64,000 bases of DNA from Paucibacter sp. B2R-40 (GTDB taxonomy: Bacteria; Pseudomonadota; Gammaproteobacteria; Burkholderiales; Burkholderiaceae_C): assembly GCF_025717555.1 (NCBI RefSeq), contig NZ_JAJIRP010000001.1:434001-498000 (forward strand), in the 5' to 3' direction. Numbering within the stretch: the stretch's first letter is position 1; every line of letters begins with the position of its first letter. The notes under the pieces are model-generated. The model worked only from the letters and a program-made list of their open reading frames with translations. It was not told where the DNA came from and ran no database searches. The translations under genes were made by a program, and so were the position numbers. This document shows positions 19,078 through 29,404 of the stretch, piece by piece.

Positions 19078-20628
19078 CTAAACTTGAAAACGATCGGTGT
19101 GCTGCTTCAGATCACCGCCCATGCGACGCAGATTGTCCGAAGAGGCGGTGGTTTCCTCCACCATGGCGGCGTTCTGCTGCGTCATCTCATCGAGCTGGCG
19201 AATCGCCTGTGAGACCTCGCCCAAGCTGGTTGCCTGGTCTTGCGTGGCGCTCGATATTTCGCTGATCATGGTCTGCACTTTTTGCACCGAGCCGCGCAGA
19301 TCTTCCATGGTGTGGCGGGCCCTGTCGACCAGATTGGCGCCGTCATTGACGGTCTCGGTCGAGCGCGCGATCAAGGCGCCGATCTGCTTGGAGGCCTCGG
19401 CGCTGCGCTGCGCCAGGCTGCGCACCTCGCTGGCGACCACCGCAAAGCCGCGCCCTTGCTCGCCGGCCCGTGCCGCTTCAACGGCGGCATTGAGCGCCAG
19501 GATATTGGTCTGGAAGGCAATGCCGTCGATGACCGAGCTGATCTCGCCGATCTGGCGCGAGGACGCTTGAATCTGCTCCATGGTGCTGACCACCCGGCCC
19601 ACCGCCTCGCCGCCGGCATCGGCCGCCTGGCTGGTGGCGTTGGAGAGTTGATGCGCCTCGTGCGCCGAGGCCGAGGTGCGCTGCACGCTGCTGTTGAGTT
19701 CTTGCGCGGTGGCGGCCACCTGCTCCAGATTGGCGGCCTGCTGCTCGGTGCGGTTGCTCAGGTCATGGCTGGCATGGGCGATTTCCGCGCTGGCGGTGAC
19801 CACCGCGTTGACGTTGTCGCCCACCGCCTTGACCAGGTTTGAGAGCGACTGCTGCATCGTCGCCATCGCCTCGATCACACTGCCCTGGAAGGTCACACCG
19901 TTGTGCTTGAGCGCGCGCAGATCGCCGGCGGCAATGCGCTGGGCAATCTCGGCCAGATCGGTCGGGTCAGCGCCCAGGCGCTGCAAGACATAGCGGCGCA
20001 GCGTGAAGCCCAGCAAGGCCGCCGAGGCGACGGCGATGCCCAAGCCGATGATCGCGGTCAGGCGGGCATTGTCGTAGGCGGCCGCCGCGCTTGCGCCGTC
20101 CTTGCGGGCGCCTTCTTCCATCTGGGTGCTCAGCTTGTCGAGCAGCGCCAAGATGTCGTCTTCCATTCCGTCGTAGCGGTTGTAGAGCAAAGCGATGTAT
20201 TCGTCTCTTTTGTCGGCCCGAATCAGCGCGACCAACTCATCCACCACGACGCGCGAGGCCAGGGTTTTGGCGATGATGTCTTTGGCCTCGGCGATTTCTT
20301 CTGGAGATGCGTCACCGGGCACGAACTGCTCGGTGATATCTTTGATCGCCCGATTGCCTTGCTCGCGCACCTTGGTCAGGGTGTCTATTTCCGCCTCATG
20401 TTTGGCGTTGGGCAGCAGCGCCAGATTGCGCAGCGCAATGCCACGCCCATGGATGGAATCGTTCAAGGTCGACAAGCTGGTCAGCTGCGGGATATTGTTG
20501 TCGGTGATGTCGTCATTGACCGTGTCCATGCGGCCCATCATTACCATGATGGCGGAGATCACCGCCAAGAAGACCGTCAGCAAGATGACGTTGGACAGCA
20601 AGATGCGTTGGGCCAGATTCAGTTTCAT
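19078..20628 (-). CDS. methyl-accepting chemotaxis protein
   Basis: This 516-residue transmembrane chemoreceptor signals to CheW/CheA. TM1 is at about 12-35, a periplasmic four-helix-bundle ligand domain at 36-185, TM2 at 190-212, HAMP at 213-265, then the cytoplasmic coiled coil with the conserved tip [19 protein letters not shown]. The C-terminus ends in TDRFQV and lacks the NWETF-type tether for CheR/CheB. ATG 20628 has GGAG six bases upstream; an earlier ATG at 20640 has a weaker site. A near-consensus sigma-28 promoter lies upstream, so it is probably expressed with the flagellar regulon. Confidence 0.92.
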   Translation of the reverse strand: MKLNLAQRILLSNVILLTVFLAVISAIMVMMGRMDTVNDDITDNNIPQLTSLSTLNDSIHGRGIALRNLALLPNAKHEAEIDTLTKVREQGNRAIKDITEQFVPGDASPEEIAEAKDIIAKTLASRVVVDELVALIRADKRDEYIALLYNRYDGMEDDILALLDKLSTQMEEGARKDGASAAAAYDNARLTAIIGLGIAVASAALLGFTLRRYVLQRLGADPTDLAEIAQRIAAGDLRALKHNGVTFQGSVIEAMATMQQSLSNLVKAVGDNVNAVVTASAEIAHASHDLSNRTEQQAANLEQVAATAQELNSSVQRTSASAHEAHQLSNATSQAADAGGEAVGRVVSTMEQIQASSRQIGEISSVIDGIAFQTNILALNAAVEAARAGEQGRGFAVVASEVRSLAQRSAEASKQIGALIARSTETVNDGANLVDRARHTMEDLRGSVQKVQTMISEISSATQDQATSLGEVSQAIRQLDEMTQQNAAMVEETTASSDNLRRMGGDLKQHTDRFQV

Positions 20629-20672
20629 GCGGGACTCCATGAGAAAGACTCTTCAAACGACGGGGCCGTATG

Positions 20673-20701
20673 CCAAAGCCCTGCTGGGCACAGGGCTTTG
20701 G
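20673..20701 (-). other. 11-bp stem-loop in chemoreceptor leader
   Basis: CCAAAGCCCTG and CAGGGCTTTGG pair perfectly around a 7-base loop, 45 bases before the chemoreceptor start. No T-run follows in either direction. It falls inside the expected 5' untranslated region from the sigma-28 promoter and could affect RNA stability or translation. An outer 8-bp pairing (20661-20668 with 20717-20724) also exists in the DNA, but its distal arm overlaps the -10 element, so it would not be fully transcribed from that promoter. Confidence 0.6.
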
Positions 20702-20712
20702 TGCATCTTCAC

Positions 20713-20739
20713 CTATCGGCCCCGACTTGGCAATCTTGA
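20713..20739 (-). promoter_or_regulatory. sigma-28 (FliA) promoter for chemoreceptor gene
   Basis: On the minus strand, TCAAGATT and GCCGATAG are separated by exactly 11 bases. The established FliA consensus is TAAAGTTT-N11-GCCGATAA, so the matches are 6 of 8 and 7 of 8 with ideal spacing. It lies 85 bases upstream of the chemoreceptor ATG and points toward it. Confidence 0.75.
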
Positions 20740-20836
20740 ATTCAAGCCGCGAAATGCCGGCACTGTGCGCAATTTTTCTTTGCTGCGGCGAGCCCTGGCC
20801 GGCTTAGACTGAAAGCGTGAACACTCGCAAATCATC

Positions 20837-22606
20837 GTGGTGATCTTCAGGACTCTGGCGCTTGTTTTGGCGCCTTGTTTGGCGCTTAGCGTGGAGATTT
20901 CGCGCCGGCTTGGGCCGCTGCAGGTGTGGAGCTTGGCCCTTGCGTTGTTGCTGCTGACGGGTCCCTTGCTGGCCGAGCCTTTGCCCGTCGGCGATTTGCC
21001 CGCTGGTTCGGTGGGCCTGCGGGCCGAAGTGTTGATCGAGACGCCGGGTCTGGCCCTGGATCTGGCGCAGGCCCAGGCGCTGCAGCGGGACGGCAAGTTC
21101 CAGGCAGGCCGGCAGCAAGTGCTGAACTTCGGCATCGGCGCGCCGCCCGTTTGGCTGCGGCTGGCACTGCGCAATCCTGGCGAGCGCGCACGCAGCTTGC
21201 GGCTGCTCGCCGGCACCACCTGGCTTGACAGTCTCACGCTGTACCAGCTGCAAGGCGGGCGGCTGCTAGCGCAGCTGCAAAGCGGTGACGAGCAGGCCAG
21301 CGCACCAGGTTTGACGCCGGCGCTCGGTTTTGTTTTTTCGCTCGAGGTGCCGCCCGGCGAGAGCGAGCTGTTTTTGCGCGTCGCCTCGGTCGACCCGATG
21401 GTGTTGCCGCTCGAACTTTTGACGCCCGAGCAGCTCGGCCAGCGCCAACTCCAGGCCGGCTATTTCTACGGCTTTGTGTATGGATTTTTGCTCGCGCTGT
21501 GCAGCTACAACTTGCTGTTGTTTGCCGGCCTGCGCCAGCGCAGCTATCTCTATTACGGGCTTTATCTGGCCACGCTGGTGGCGATGAACCTGGCCTATAC
21601 CGGGCACGGCTATGCTTGGTTTTGGCCCGGCAACGTGCTTGTTCAGCGTTATGTGATTGTGGTCTTGATGCTGCTCTTCGGCTGCAGCGGCCTGCTGTTT
21701 GCGGCGCGCTTTCTGGCTTTGGCAGAACATGCGCCCAGAACCTTGCGTGCGGTCCAAGTACTGTGCCTGGCGGGCTTGCTCTATATGGGCTTGGCGCTCT
21801 TGAACGGCTGGCATTTTGTGGCGGTGCAACTGGCGTTTTGCTTTGTGGCCATCTTCACCCTCATCATGGTGGGCTTGGGCTTGCTGACGCTGCGGCGCGG
21901 GCGGCAGGCGGGTTTCAATTTTTTGGTCGCTGCGCTGTGCGGCATGCTGGGCACCCTGGTCACGGCCTTGTCGACCTGGAGCATCCTGCCCTTCAGGACT
22001 TGGACCTTCCATGCGCTGGAGATTGGCTTCATCCTGGAGGCCAGCCTGCTCGCCCTGGCGCTGGCCTATTGGGTACGCCAGCAGCAGGACGCAGCGCTGC
22101 GTGCCGAGCAGATGGCGCGTTTGGACCCTTTGACGCAGCTGCGCAATCGGCGTGCCTTTCTGGAGCTGGCGGGCTCGTGCTGGAGTACCGCGCTGCGCAG
22201 TGGGCGCCCGCTCAGTTTGATCATGCTGGACCTGGATCATTTCAAGCAGATCAATGACGAGATGGGCCACAGCGCCGGCGATAAGGCGCTGGTGAAGGTG
22301 GCGCGCCTGCTCGATCAGGGCTGCCGCGCCGGCGATATTCTGGCGCGCTGGGGTGGCGAGGAGTTTGTGCTCTTGATGCCCGAGACCGACCTCGGCCAAG
22401 CCTGCGCGTTGGCGGAACGTCTGCGTGAGGTGATCGAACAAAGCCGACCGGCGCTCAACAATGTGGCGCCCGAGCTAACGGCCAGCATCGGCGTGGCCGA
22501 GCGCGGCGAGGCGCTGCGTCTGGAGGACTTGATCAATGCTGCCGACGCCAAGCTCTTCGAGGCCAAGCACCTGGGACGCAACCGGGTGGCACCAGCGTTG
22601 GCTTGA
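20837..22606 (+). CDS. 7TM-DISM diguanylate cyclase
   Basis: The protein has 589 residues. After an N-terminal hydrophobic export signal comes a periplasmic 7TMR-DISMED2-like carbohydrate-binding-type domain (about 50-190, WLRLALRNPGERARSLRLL). Next is a seven-helix 7TMR-DISM membrane domain (about 205-400, YGFVYGFLLALCSYNLLLF). A GGDEF domain (about 425-585) has active site GGEEF and an inhibitory RxxD site (RAGD). It should couple an extracellular ligand to cyclic-di-GMP synthesis. The start is GTG 20837; a later GTG at 20924 would give a cleaner signal peptide, so the N-terminus is uncertain. It is divergent from the chemoreceptor gene. Confidence 0.88.
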   Translation: MVIFRTLALVLAPCLALSVEISRRLGPLQVWSLALALLLLTGPLLAEPLPVGDLPAGSVGLRAEVLIETPGLALDLAQAQALQRDGKFQAGRQQVLNFGIGAPPVWLRLALRNPGERARSLRLLAGTTWLDSLTLYQLQGGRLLAQLQSGDEQASAPGLTPALGFVFSLEVPPGESELFLRVASVDPMVLPLELLTPEQLGQRQLQAGYFYGFVYGFLLALCSYNLLLFAGLRQRSYLYYGLYLATLVAMNLAYTGHGYAWFWPGNVLVQRYVIVVLMLLFGCSGLLFAARFLALAEHAPRTLRAVQVLCLAGLLYMGLALLNGWHFVAVQLAFCFVAIFTLIMVGLGLLTLRRGRQAGFNFLVAALCGMLGTLVTALSTWSILPFRTWTFHALEIGFILEASLLALALAYWVRQQQDAALRAEQMARLDPLTQLRNRRAFLELAGSCWSTALRSGRPLSLIMLDLDHFKQINDEMGHSAGDKALVKVARLLDQGCRAGDILARWGGEEFVLLMPETDLGQACALAERLREVIEQSRPALNNVAPELTASIGVAERGEALRLEDLINAADAKLFEAKHLGRNRVAPALA

Positions 22607-22617
22607 CTGAGGCAGGC

Positions 22618-23640
<1,023 letters not shown>

Positions 23641-23643
23641 TTC

Positions 23644-26600
23644 CTAGGCAAGGTTCAGGCGATCGGCGAGTTCCTGGGTGGCCACTTCTGCTGCCCTGAA
23701 GTCGAACGACTCTACCGCAGACCGGATGGGCTGCAAATACGCGGCCGGCAGCCCTGTGGCCAGCTGTGCCAGCAGCGGCTCCACCAACTCCGGTGTATCC
23801 GCATCGAGTTTTTTCAGCAAGTCTTTCAGGCCGGCTTGCAATTGCGCGCGGCCTTGCGCCGACTCAAGCGCGGGCGTGGCAAGGGCTGGCGCCCCAGCCT
23901 CGCAGCTCGCGCTCACGGCCGCGCCGAAGCATTCGATCGATTGCCAGGCCTGCTGCAGCGCGGTTTGCAGTGGCGGCCATAGGATCTCGGTCGCAGGGTC
24001 GGCCAGCAGCGCACTTTCAGCCTCTGCGCACAGCCGGGCCAGCCGGCTCAGGCCCAAATTACCGGCCGAGCCCTTGACTTTGTGCAGCAAGGCTGGTGCA
24101 TTGTTCCGGTCGGCTTGGAGCTGGGTCAGCAGCTCTTGATGCTCGGCCGCAAACAGCTTGAGGTGGCGGCCATAGAGTTGCGCGTCACGCCAGACCTGCA
24201 AGCCATGTTGGTGATCCAGGCCGTCGAGTTCGCCCAAGGCTTGCAGGGCCTGGCTGAGCTTCGCGTTCGGACCGGACGGCGTATCTGGCCTCGCTTGCGT
24301 CACCGCCGGCTCGCCGATTTGCCCCTTGGCGGGCAGCCACTTCAGCAGCGCCGCATAGAGCTGGCGCGGCTCCACCGGTTTGGGCACAAAGTCATTCATG
24401 CCTGCGGCCAAACAGCTTTGCCGGTCTTCCTCGAACACATTGGCCGTCACGGCCAAGACCGGCAACTTGGCCCGCGCGGGCAAGCGCCGGATGGCACGCG
24501 CCGCAGTCAGCCCGTCCATCTCTGGCATCTGCATGTCCATCAGCACCAGGTCATAGGCCTCGCGGGCCACGGCCTCTACCGCCTCGCGGCCATTGCGCGC
24601 CAAGTCCACCTGCAGCCCGCAGCCCTCCAGCAGCAAGCGACCCAGCTCAAGATTGATTTCCACATCGTCCACCAGCAAGATGCGGGCGCCGCCATGCTGG
24701 CTGCGCAGGGCCTGCTCGAGCTCGCTGGCAGCGCCCAAGATGGGCAGCGCCAGCTGGGGTTCGCCGCGTGCGAGCCGGGCGGTGAACCAGAAGGTGCTGC
24801 CCAGGCCGGGCTCACTCTGCGCGCCGGCCTCGCCGCCCATCAGGCGCGCCAGCAACTGGGTGATGGTCAGGCCCAGGCCGGTGCCGCCGTATTTGCGGGT
24901 GATGGAGCTGTCCGCTTGTTGAAAGGCCTGGAACAAGGAGCCCAGCTCTTGCGCGGGAATGCCGATGCCGCTGTCTTGCACCTCGAAGCGCAGCAAAACG
25001 GCTTCGTCCGGGGCCGCTTGCGCGGCTTGAGCCAACTGCACACGCACGCTGATCCGGCCTTGGTCGGTGAATTTGAGCGCGTTGCCGACGAAGTTCAGCA
25101 GCGCCTGGCGCAGCCGCGTCTGGTCGCCGCGCAGCCAGTCGGGCGTGCCCTCGCCCCTCTCCATGCTCAGTTGCAGGCTCTTGGCATGGGCCTGGTCGGC
25201 CATCATCGAGTAGACCTGGTCGAGCAGGGCGTCGAGGTGGAAGTCGCGCTGCTCCAGCGTCAAGCGGCCGGCTTCGATCTTGCTGACGTCCAGGATGTCG
25301 TTGATGGTGGCCAGCAGGTGCGCGGCCGCCACGTCAATCTTCTTCAAGCGCAGCAATTGGCCGGGCCTCGGCTCGTCGCGGCGCAGCAGATGGGTCAGGC
25401 CGATGATGGCGTTCATCGGCGTGCGGATCTCGTGGCTCATATGGGCCAGAAAGCTGCTCTTGGCCAGGTTGGCAGCCTCGGCGGTTTGGCGCGCCAGCGC
25501 CAGCTCGCTGGTGCGGTCCACCACCAGCTCCTCCAGATGGTGGCGATGCTGGTTCAACTCTTCGCCGATGCGCTTGCGTTCGGTGATGTCCTCCTTCAGC
25601 GCCACGTAATGCGTGAGCTTGCCGTCGGCCTGGTAGATCGGCGTGATGATGGCGAACTCGGCATACTCGCTGCCGTCTTTGCGGCGGTTGGACAACTCGC
25701 CTTTCCAGATCTGGCCCTGATTCAAGGCCGCCCACAGGCCGGCATAGACGGCGTCGGGCGTATGGCCGGACTTCAGAATCGAAGGTTTCTGGCCCAGCAA
25801 CTCTTCGCGGCTATAGCCTGAGGAATCCACAAAGGCCTGATTCACATATTCGATCCGCGTGTCCAGGTCGGTGATGAAGATGCTTTCCGGGCTTTGCTCG
25901 ATCGCCATCGACAACATGCGCAGGCGCTGCTCATTGGCTTTTTGTTCGGTCACGTCGATCACGAAGGCCAGCACGCAGGGCTGTTCGTCCAGCTCGGTCA
26001 CTTCGCCCGACAAGCTGATGGTGCGCAGCTCGCCGCTGCTGGTGCGCCACTGCGTTTCATAGCCGATCAAGCGACCTTGCTCGCGGATGATCTGCATCCA
26101 TTCCTGACGCTGCGACTCGCGCTGCCAGAAGCCCAGCTCGGTGGAGCTGCGGCCCAGCACTTGCTCGGCCGTCCAACCCAACTCGCGCTCGAAGTTGCGG
26201 TTGACTTGCAGGATGCGACCTTCGTTCAGCGTCGTGATGGCCGCCGCAATCGGGCTGGACTGAAAGGCGGTGGCAAAGCGCCGTTCGGAGCGGCGCAATT
26301 CGGCTTCGGCAAAGGCACGCTGGCGCTCGCGCTCGAAGTTGGCCAGTGCATAGTCCACCTCGCCCGCCATGGCCAGCAGCAGCTGGCGTGTTTCGGCGTC
26401 GAAGGCATCGACCTCGGCAGCGGTCAGCACCAGCACGCCGCAGGCGCGCCCGTCACGGTGCAGAGGCAGCGAGGCGCTCGCTCCCCAGCCATTGGCAAGG
26501 CCCAATTCCAGCCAGGGCCGGGTGCGTGGGTCTTTGATGAAGTCTTGTACCCAGCAAGGCGCATCCTCCCGGATCGCCGGCCCGGAAGTGCCTTGGCCGC

Positions 26601-28227
26601 CCGCTGCCAGCGGGTCCACGCTGACCGGCACCTGGTCCATATAGTCGACAGCGACGCCAAAGCGCGCCTGCGGCCTAATTTGCAAAGTGAGCGGATCCAC
26701 AAAGCCAATCCAGGCGGTTCTGAGACGGCCCAAGATCACCGCGCTGCGGCACATGCGGTCAAACAATAGCTGCTCGTCCTGGCTGTGCAGAATCGCTTGG
26801 TTGGATTCGTACAGCGCCGCATAAAGATCGGCCTGACGCTGTATCTTTTCGGCGGCGTAGATGCTGTCGCTGATGTCTTGTACGGTGGCCAGAAAAAGGC
26901 TGACGCTGCCATCGTCGGCGCGCAGGCATTTCACATTGACGTCGGCATGCACGGTGTGGCCGTCTTTGCGGAAGTAGCGCTTTTGCAGGCGATAGCCCTC
27001 GGCCTCACCGCGCAAAACGCGCTCGAACAGCGGCAGCTCCTCGGCCAAGTCTTGCGGGTGCGTGATCTCGGCCCAGTTCATGGTCTGCAGCTCTTGGCGC
27101 GAGTAGCCCAGCAAGTCGCACAAATAGTCGTTGAAGTGGCCCAGGGTCTTGGACGCCGGCTGCGAGCTGGCCATGCCGATAAAGGGCAGCTCAAAGAACT
27201 GCTGAATCTGCCGCTCGGCTTCACCTTGCTTGACCAGCAGGGCCAGGTCTTGCTCGCGCTCTTGCGCACGCTGCATCTGAGCAATCGCCGCCAATAGCGA
27301 GGTCATCGCCAGCAAGCCCATCAAGCCGCCCCAGAACAAGCCCTCGCGCACCGGCTGCAAGACCTCGTCGCGATTCATCTTGGCGAGCAAGGTCCAGGAG
27401 CTGCCGCGCACTTGCCGGTAGGCGCCCAACACGGCCACTTGGGCGTGGTCCAGCCCTTGCGTCCGGCCCGGCCCATGGGCAAGCAGCGCTTGTGCGGCCG
27501 GCCGTTCGCTCTCGCTCAATGGCAGGCGCAGAGGTGCCGAGCCTGCCGGCCGGTGCTGGGGGCTGTTCAAAAACAGCGCCGCGTCGCCATCGCGGCGCAG
27601 CAGCAGAGTTTGGCCGCTGTCGCTGACCACCGGCCAGCGCTGCATATAGGGGAATAGAAACTGCTGCGGATCAATGCGCAGCAGCACGGCGCCTGCGACC
27701 ACCTGTGCAGCGCCGTGGTGATGGATCAGCGGCACCATCAGATCCAAGCGCATGCGACCCTGCTTGTCGGCCCCGAGCTCGGCGACTTGCAGCTCGCCGG
27801 TCTGCACGGCTTGGCGCACCAAGGCGGCGTCCGGCGCGTTCGCCTGCAAGGGCTCACCGGTACTCAGCACAGCCTCACCCGAGCTGCTGAAAAGCGCAAC
27901 GGCGGCATAGCCATAGGCTTGCTGAATGGCCAGCAGCTGCTTTTCTACATGCTGCCGATTGGCATCGGTGCTGGCGCTCTTCAAGCTCAGCACCTCGTCG
28001 ATCAGGCTGCCATTGCTCATCAATGCGCGGCCGTCGCTGAGCCGCTCACCCAGCCAAGACTCGACCTGCTCCGTCTTCAGCTGGGCAATCGCCTCCAAAT
28101 TGGCAAAGGCCTTGTTTTCGGCCTGCGGTGTGGCCCAGTGCAGATAGGCCCAAGCCAGCAAGGGCAGCGCTGCCGCCATGCTCAACAGCATCAGCAACAA
28201 GCGTCTGTGGCCCCTGGGCATCTTCAA
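23644..28227 (-). CDS. hybrid sensor histidine kinase with PAS, GAF, REC and HPt
   Basis: This is a 1527-residue membrane kinase. TM1 (about 10-30) and TM2 (about 290-315) bracket a roughly 260-residue periplasmic Cache-like domain. Inside the cell follow PAS (about 340-460), GAF (470-630), two PAS domains (645-765 and 770-890), HisKA with HMSHEIRTPMNAIIG near 930, and HATPase (1035-1150). Last come a receiver with MDMQMPEMDG near 1231 and an HPt domain with HKVKGSAGNLG near 1379. This is a full internal His-Asp-His relay. The output is probably the adjacent HD-GYP response regulator three bases downstream. The signal is unknown. Confidence 0.92.
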   Translation of the reverse strand: MKMPRGHRRLLLMLLSMAAALPLLAWAYLHWATPQAENKAFANLEAIAQLKTEQVESWLGERLSDGRALMSNGSLIDEVLSLKSASTDANRQHVEKQLLAIQQAYGYAAVALFSSSGEAVLSTGEPLQANAPDAALVRQAVQTGELQVAELGADKQGRMRLDLMVPLIHHHGAAQVVAGAVLLRIDPQQFLFPYMQRWPVVSDSGQTLLLRRDGDAALFLNSPQHRPAGSAPLRLPLSESERPAAQALLAHGPGRTQGLDHAQVAVLGAYRQVRGSSWTLLAKMNRDEVLQPVREGLFWGGLMGLLAMTSLLAAIAQMQRAQEREQDLALLVKQGEAERQIQQFFELPFIGMASSQPASKTLGHFNDYLCDLLGYSRQELQTMNWAEITHPQDLAEELPLFERVLRGEAEGYRLQKRYFRKDGHTVHADVNVKCLRADDGSVSLFLATVQDISDSIYAAEKIQRQADLYAALYESNQAILHSQDEQLLFDRMCRSAVILGRLRTAWIGFVDPLTLQIRPQARFGVAVDYMDQVPVSVDPLAAGGQGTSGPAIREDAPCWVQDFIKDPRTRPWLELGLANGWGASASLPLHRDGRACGVLVLTAAEVDAFDAETRQLLLAMAGEVDYALANFERERQRAFAEAELRRSERRFATAFQSSPIAAAITTLNEGRILQVNRNFERELGWTAEQVLGRSSTELGFWQRESQRQEWMQIIREQGRLIGYETQWRTSSGELRTISLSGEVTELDEQPCVLAFVIDVTEQKANEQRLRMLSMAIEQSPESIFITDLDTRIEYVNQAFVDSSGYSREELLGQKPSILKSGHTPDAVYAGLWAALNQGQIWKGELSNRRKDGSEYAEFAIITPIYQADGKLTHYVALKEDITERKRIGEELNQHRHHLEELVVDRTSELALARQTAEAANLAKSSFLAHMSHEIRTPMNAIIGLTHLLRRDEPRPGQLLRLKKIDVAAAHLLATINDILDVSKIEAGRLTLEQRDFHLDALLDQVYSMMADQAHAKSLQLSMERGEGTPDWLRGDQTRLRQALLNFVGNALKFTDQGRISVRVQLAQAAQAAPDEAVLLRFEVQDSGIGIPAQELGSLFQAFQQADSSITRKYGGTGLGLTITQLLARLMGGEAGAQSEPGLGSTFWFTARLARGEPQLALPILGAASELEQALRSQHGGARILLVDDVEINLELGRLLLEGCGLQVDLARNGREAVEAVAREAYDLVLMDMQMPEMDGLTAARAIRRLPARAKLPVLAVTANVFEEDRQSCLAAGMNDFVPKPVEPRQLYAALLKWLPAKGQIGEPAVTQARPDTPSGPNAKLSQALQALGELDGLDHQHGLQVWRDAQLYGRHLKLFAAEHQELLTQLQADRNNAPALLHKVKGSAGNLGLSRLARLCAEAESALLADPATEILWPPLQTALQQAWQSIECFGAAVSASCEAGAPALATPALESAQGRAQLQAGLKDLLKKLDADTPELVEPLLAQLATGLPAAYLQPIRSAVESFDFRAAEVATQELADRLNLA

Positions 28228-28384
28228 GTTCAGCTGCTCTCAGATGTGGCGCCGCACCATGGCACCTGTGACGCATTGCGGGCTTGCGAATGCGTCTTTT
28301 GATCCTAGCAGGCGCAAGCGCCTGAAAATTGCCAGCTAAGCCGGGTGAAGGTCGGCTATTTCGCTATTTGCTGCTACGCCGGGC

Positions 28385-29155
28385 CTAGCCCTGACGCAAG
28401 GCCTCATACAGCGCCACGAACTCCTGTGTCAGCTTGTGGCGCGGGTCCAGATGGATCATCGGACGTGCCAGCTCATGCGACTCCTTGACCTTGACGCTTG
28501 CGCTGAGGTAGGGCGCCAGCACCGGCAGGCCCTCGTCAATCAGCGCTTGTACGGTGCGCTGCGGCAGCGCGGCGCGGGCCTGGAACTGGTTGACGATGAT
28601 GCCCTCGACTTCCAATTCGGCGTTGTGATCGGCCTGGATTTCCTTGACGTTGTCGAGCAACTCATACAGCGCGCGGCGCGCGAACTCATCGCAGTCAAAC
28701 GGAATCAAGCAGGTCTCGGCCGCGATCAGCGCCGAGCGGGTGTAGAAGTTCAGCGAGGGCGGGGTGTCGATCCAGATTTCGTCGTAGTCCTCGCCCAGCT
28801 CCACCAGGGCCTCGCGCAGCTTGTAGATTTTGTAGCGGCTCTCGAGCTTGCTGTGCAGCTCGTCCAGCAAGGGGCTGGCCGGCATCAGGTGCAAGTTTTC
28901 CCAGGGTGTTTCGATGATGAAGTCGCTGGTCTTGGGGTTGCGAACGCTGAATTTCAGCGTCGTTTCGAAGAACTCGGCGGCGCCGGGCTGCTCTGCATCG
29001 GCAGCCTCACCGAGCAGATAACGGCTGGAATTGCCCTGCCGGTCCAGATCGACCAACAGCGTGCGCCGGCCCTGATATGCGGCAATGGCCGCGAGATTGC
29101 TGGTGATGGTGGACTTGCCGACCCCACCTTTTTGATTGAAAACAACGCGGCGCAT
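28385..29155 (-). CDS. ParA-family ATPase
   Basis: The 256-residue protein has the deviant Walker A motif KGGVGKST near the N-terminus, the switch region LLVDLDRQGNSS, and the Walker B-like IWIDTPPSL near 127. It belongs to the ParA/MinD group that positions DNA or protein cargo. No parB gene or parS-like site is adjacent, so this is not a typical partition locus. It may position a protein complex, as other orphan ParA proteins do. It is divergent from the SdiA-regulated-like PEP-CTERM gene. Confidence 0.88.
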   Translation of the reverse strand: MRRVVFNQKGGVGKSTITSNLAAIAAYQGRRTLLVDLDRQGNSSRYLLGEAADAEQPGAAEFFETTLKFSVRNPKTSDFIIETPWENLHLMPASPLLDELHSKLESRYKIYKLREALVELGEDYDEIWIDTPPSLNFYTRSALIAAETCLIPFDCDEFARRALYELLDNVKEIQADHNAELEVEGIIVNQFQARAALPQRTVQALIDEGLPVLAPYLSASVKVKESHELARPMIHLDPRHKLTQEFVALYEALRQG

Positions 29156-29298
29156 TCGCTTATCCCTGGCTGAATTGCAATGGCGCTATTGTGCACTGCA
29201 GCAAGACGCCGCGAGCTCAGGGTATCCGCCAGATTGCCGGCCTAGCTGCCTGCGCGCCCCCTCATCCGGGGTGTCTGAAGCGCGCCGATGTGGGCTTT

Positions 29299-29325
29299 TG
29301 TGACAGTCCCCATAAAACTGTCACA
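29299..29325. promoter_or_regulatory. 9-9-9 inverted repeat upstream of PEP-CTERM gene
   Basis: TGTGACAGT (29299-29307) and ACTGTCACA (29317-29325) are perfect reverse complements with a 9-base spacer. The dyad lies 79 bases before the start of the PEP-CTERM gene and 143 bases from the divergent parA-like gene. Its size and symmetry suit a dimeric transcription factor. No clear sigma-54 site was found near it. Confidence 0.5.
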
Positions 29326-29404
29326 TGCTGCGGCCACACTCGCGCCGCTTTGGCTTGTTTGCCATCCTTCGGTTCCATCCTCGTTCTCCACCCTCTGGCC
29401 CATC

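Noticed and set aside
20661-20724. Possible c-di-GMP (GEMM) or other riboswitch upstream of the chemoreceptor
   Set aside because: The nested stems first suggested a riboswitch, but the distal arm lies in the sigma-28 -10 element and would not be transcribed; conserved GEMM core bases are absent.
24082-25821. Long plus-strand open frame of 579 codons inside the hybrid kinase gene
   Set aside because: It is antisense to clear kinase domains; its product is rich in His, Gln, Ala and Arg as expected of a high-GC shadow frame.
29330-29345. Sigma-54-like GG-N10-GC spacing upstream of the first PEP-CTERM gene
   Set aside because: Only the GG and GC positions match; the TGGCAC and TTGC context is missing, so chance is likely in GC-rich DNA.
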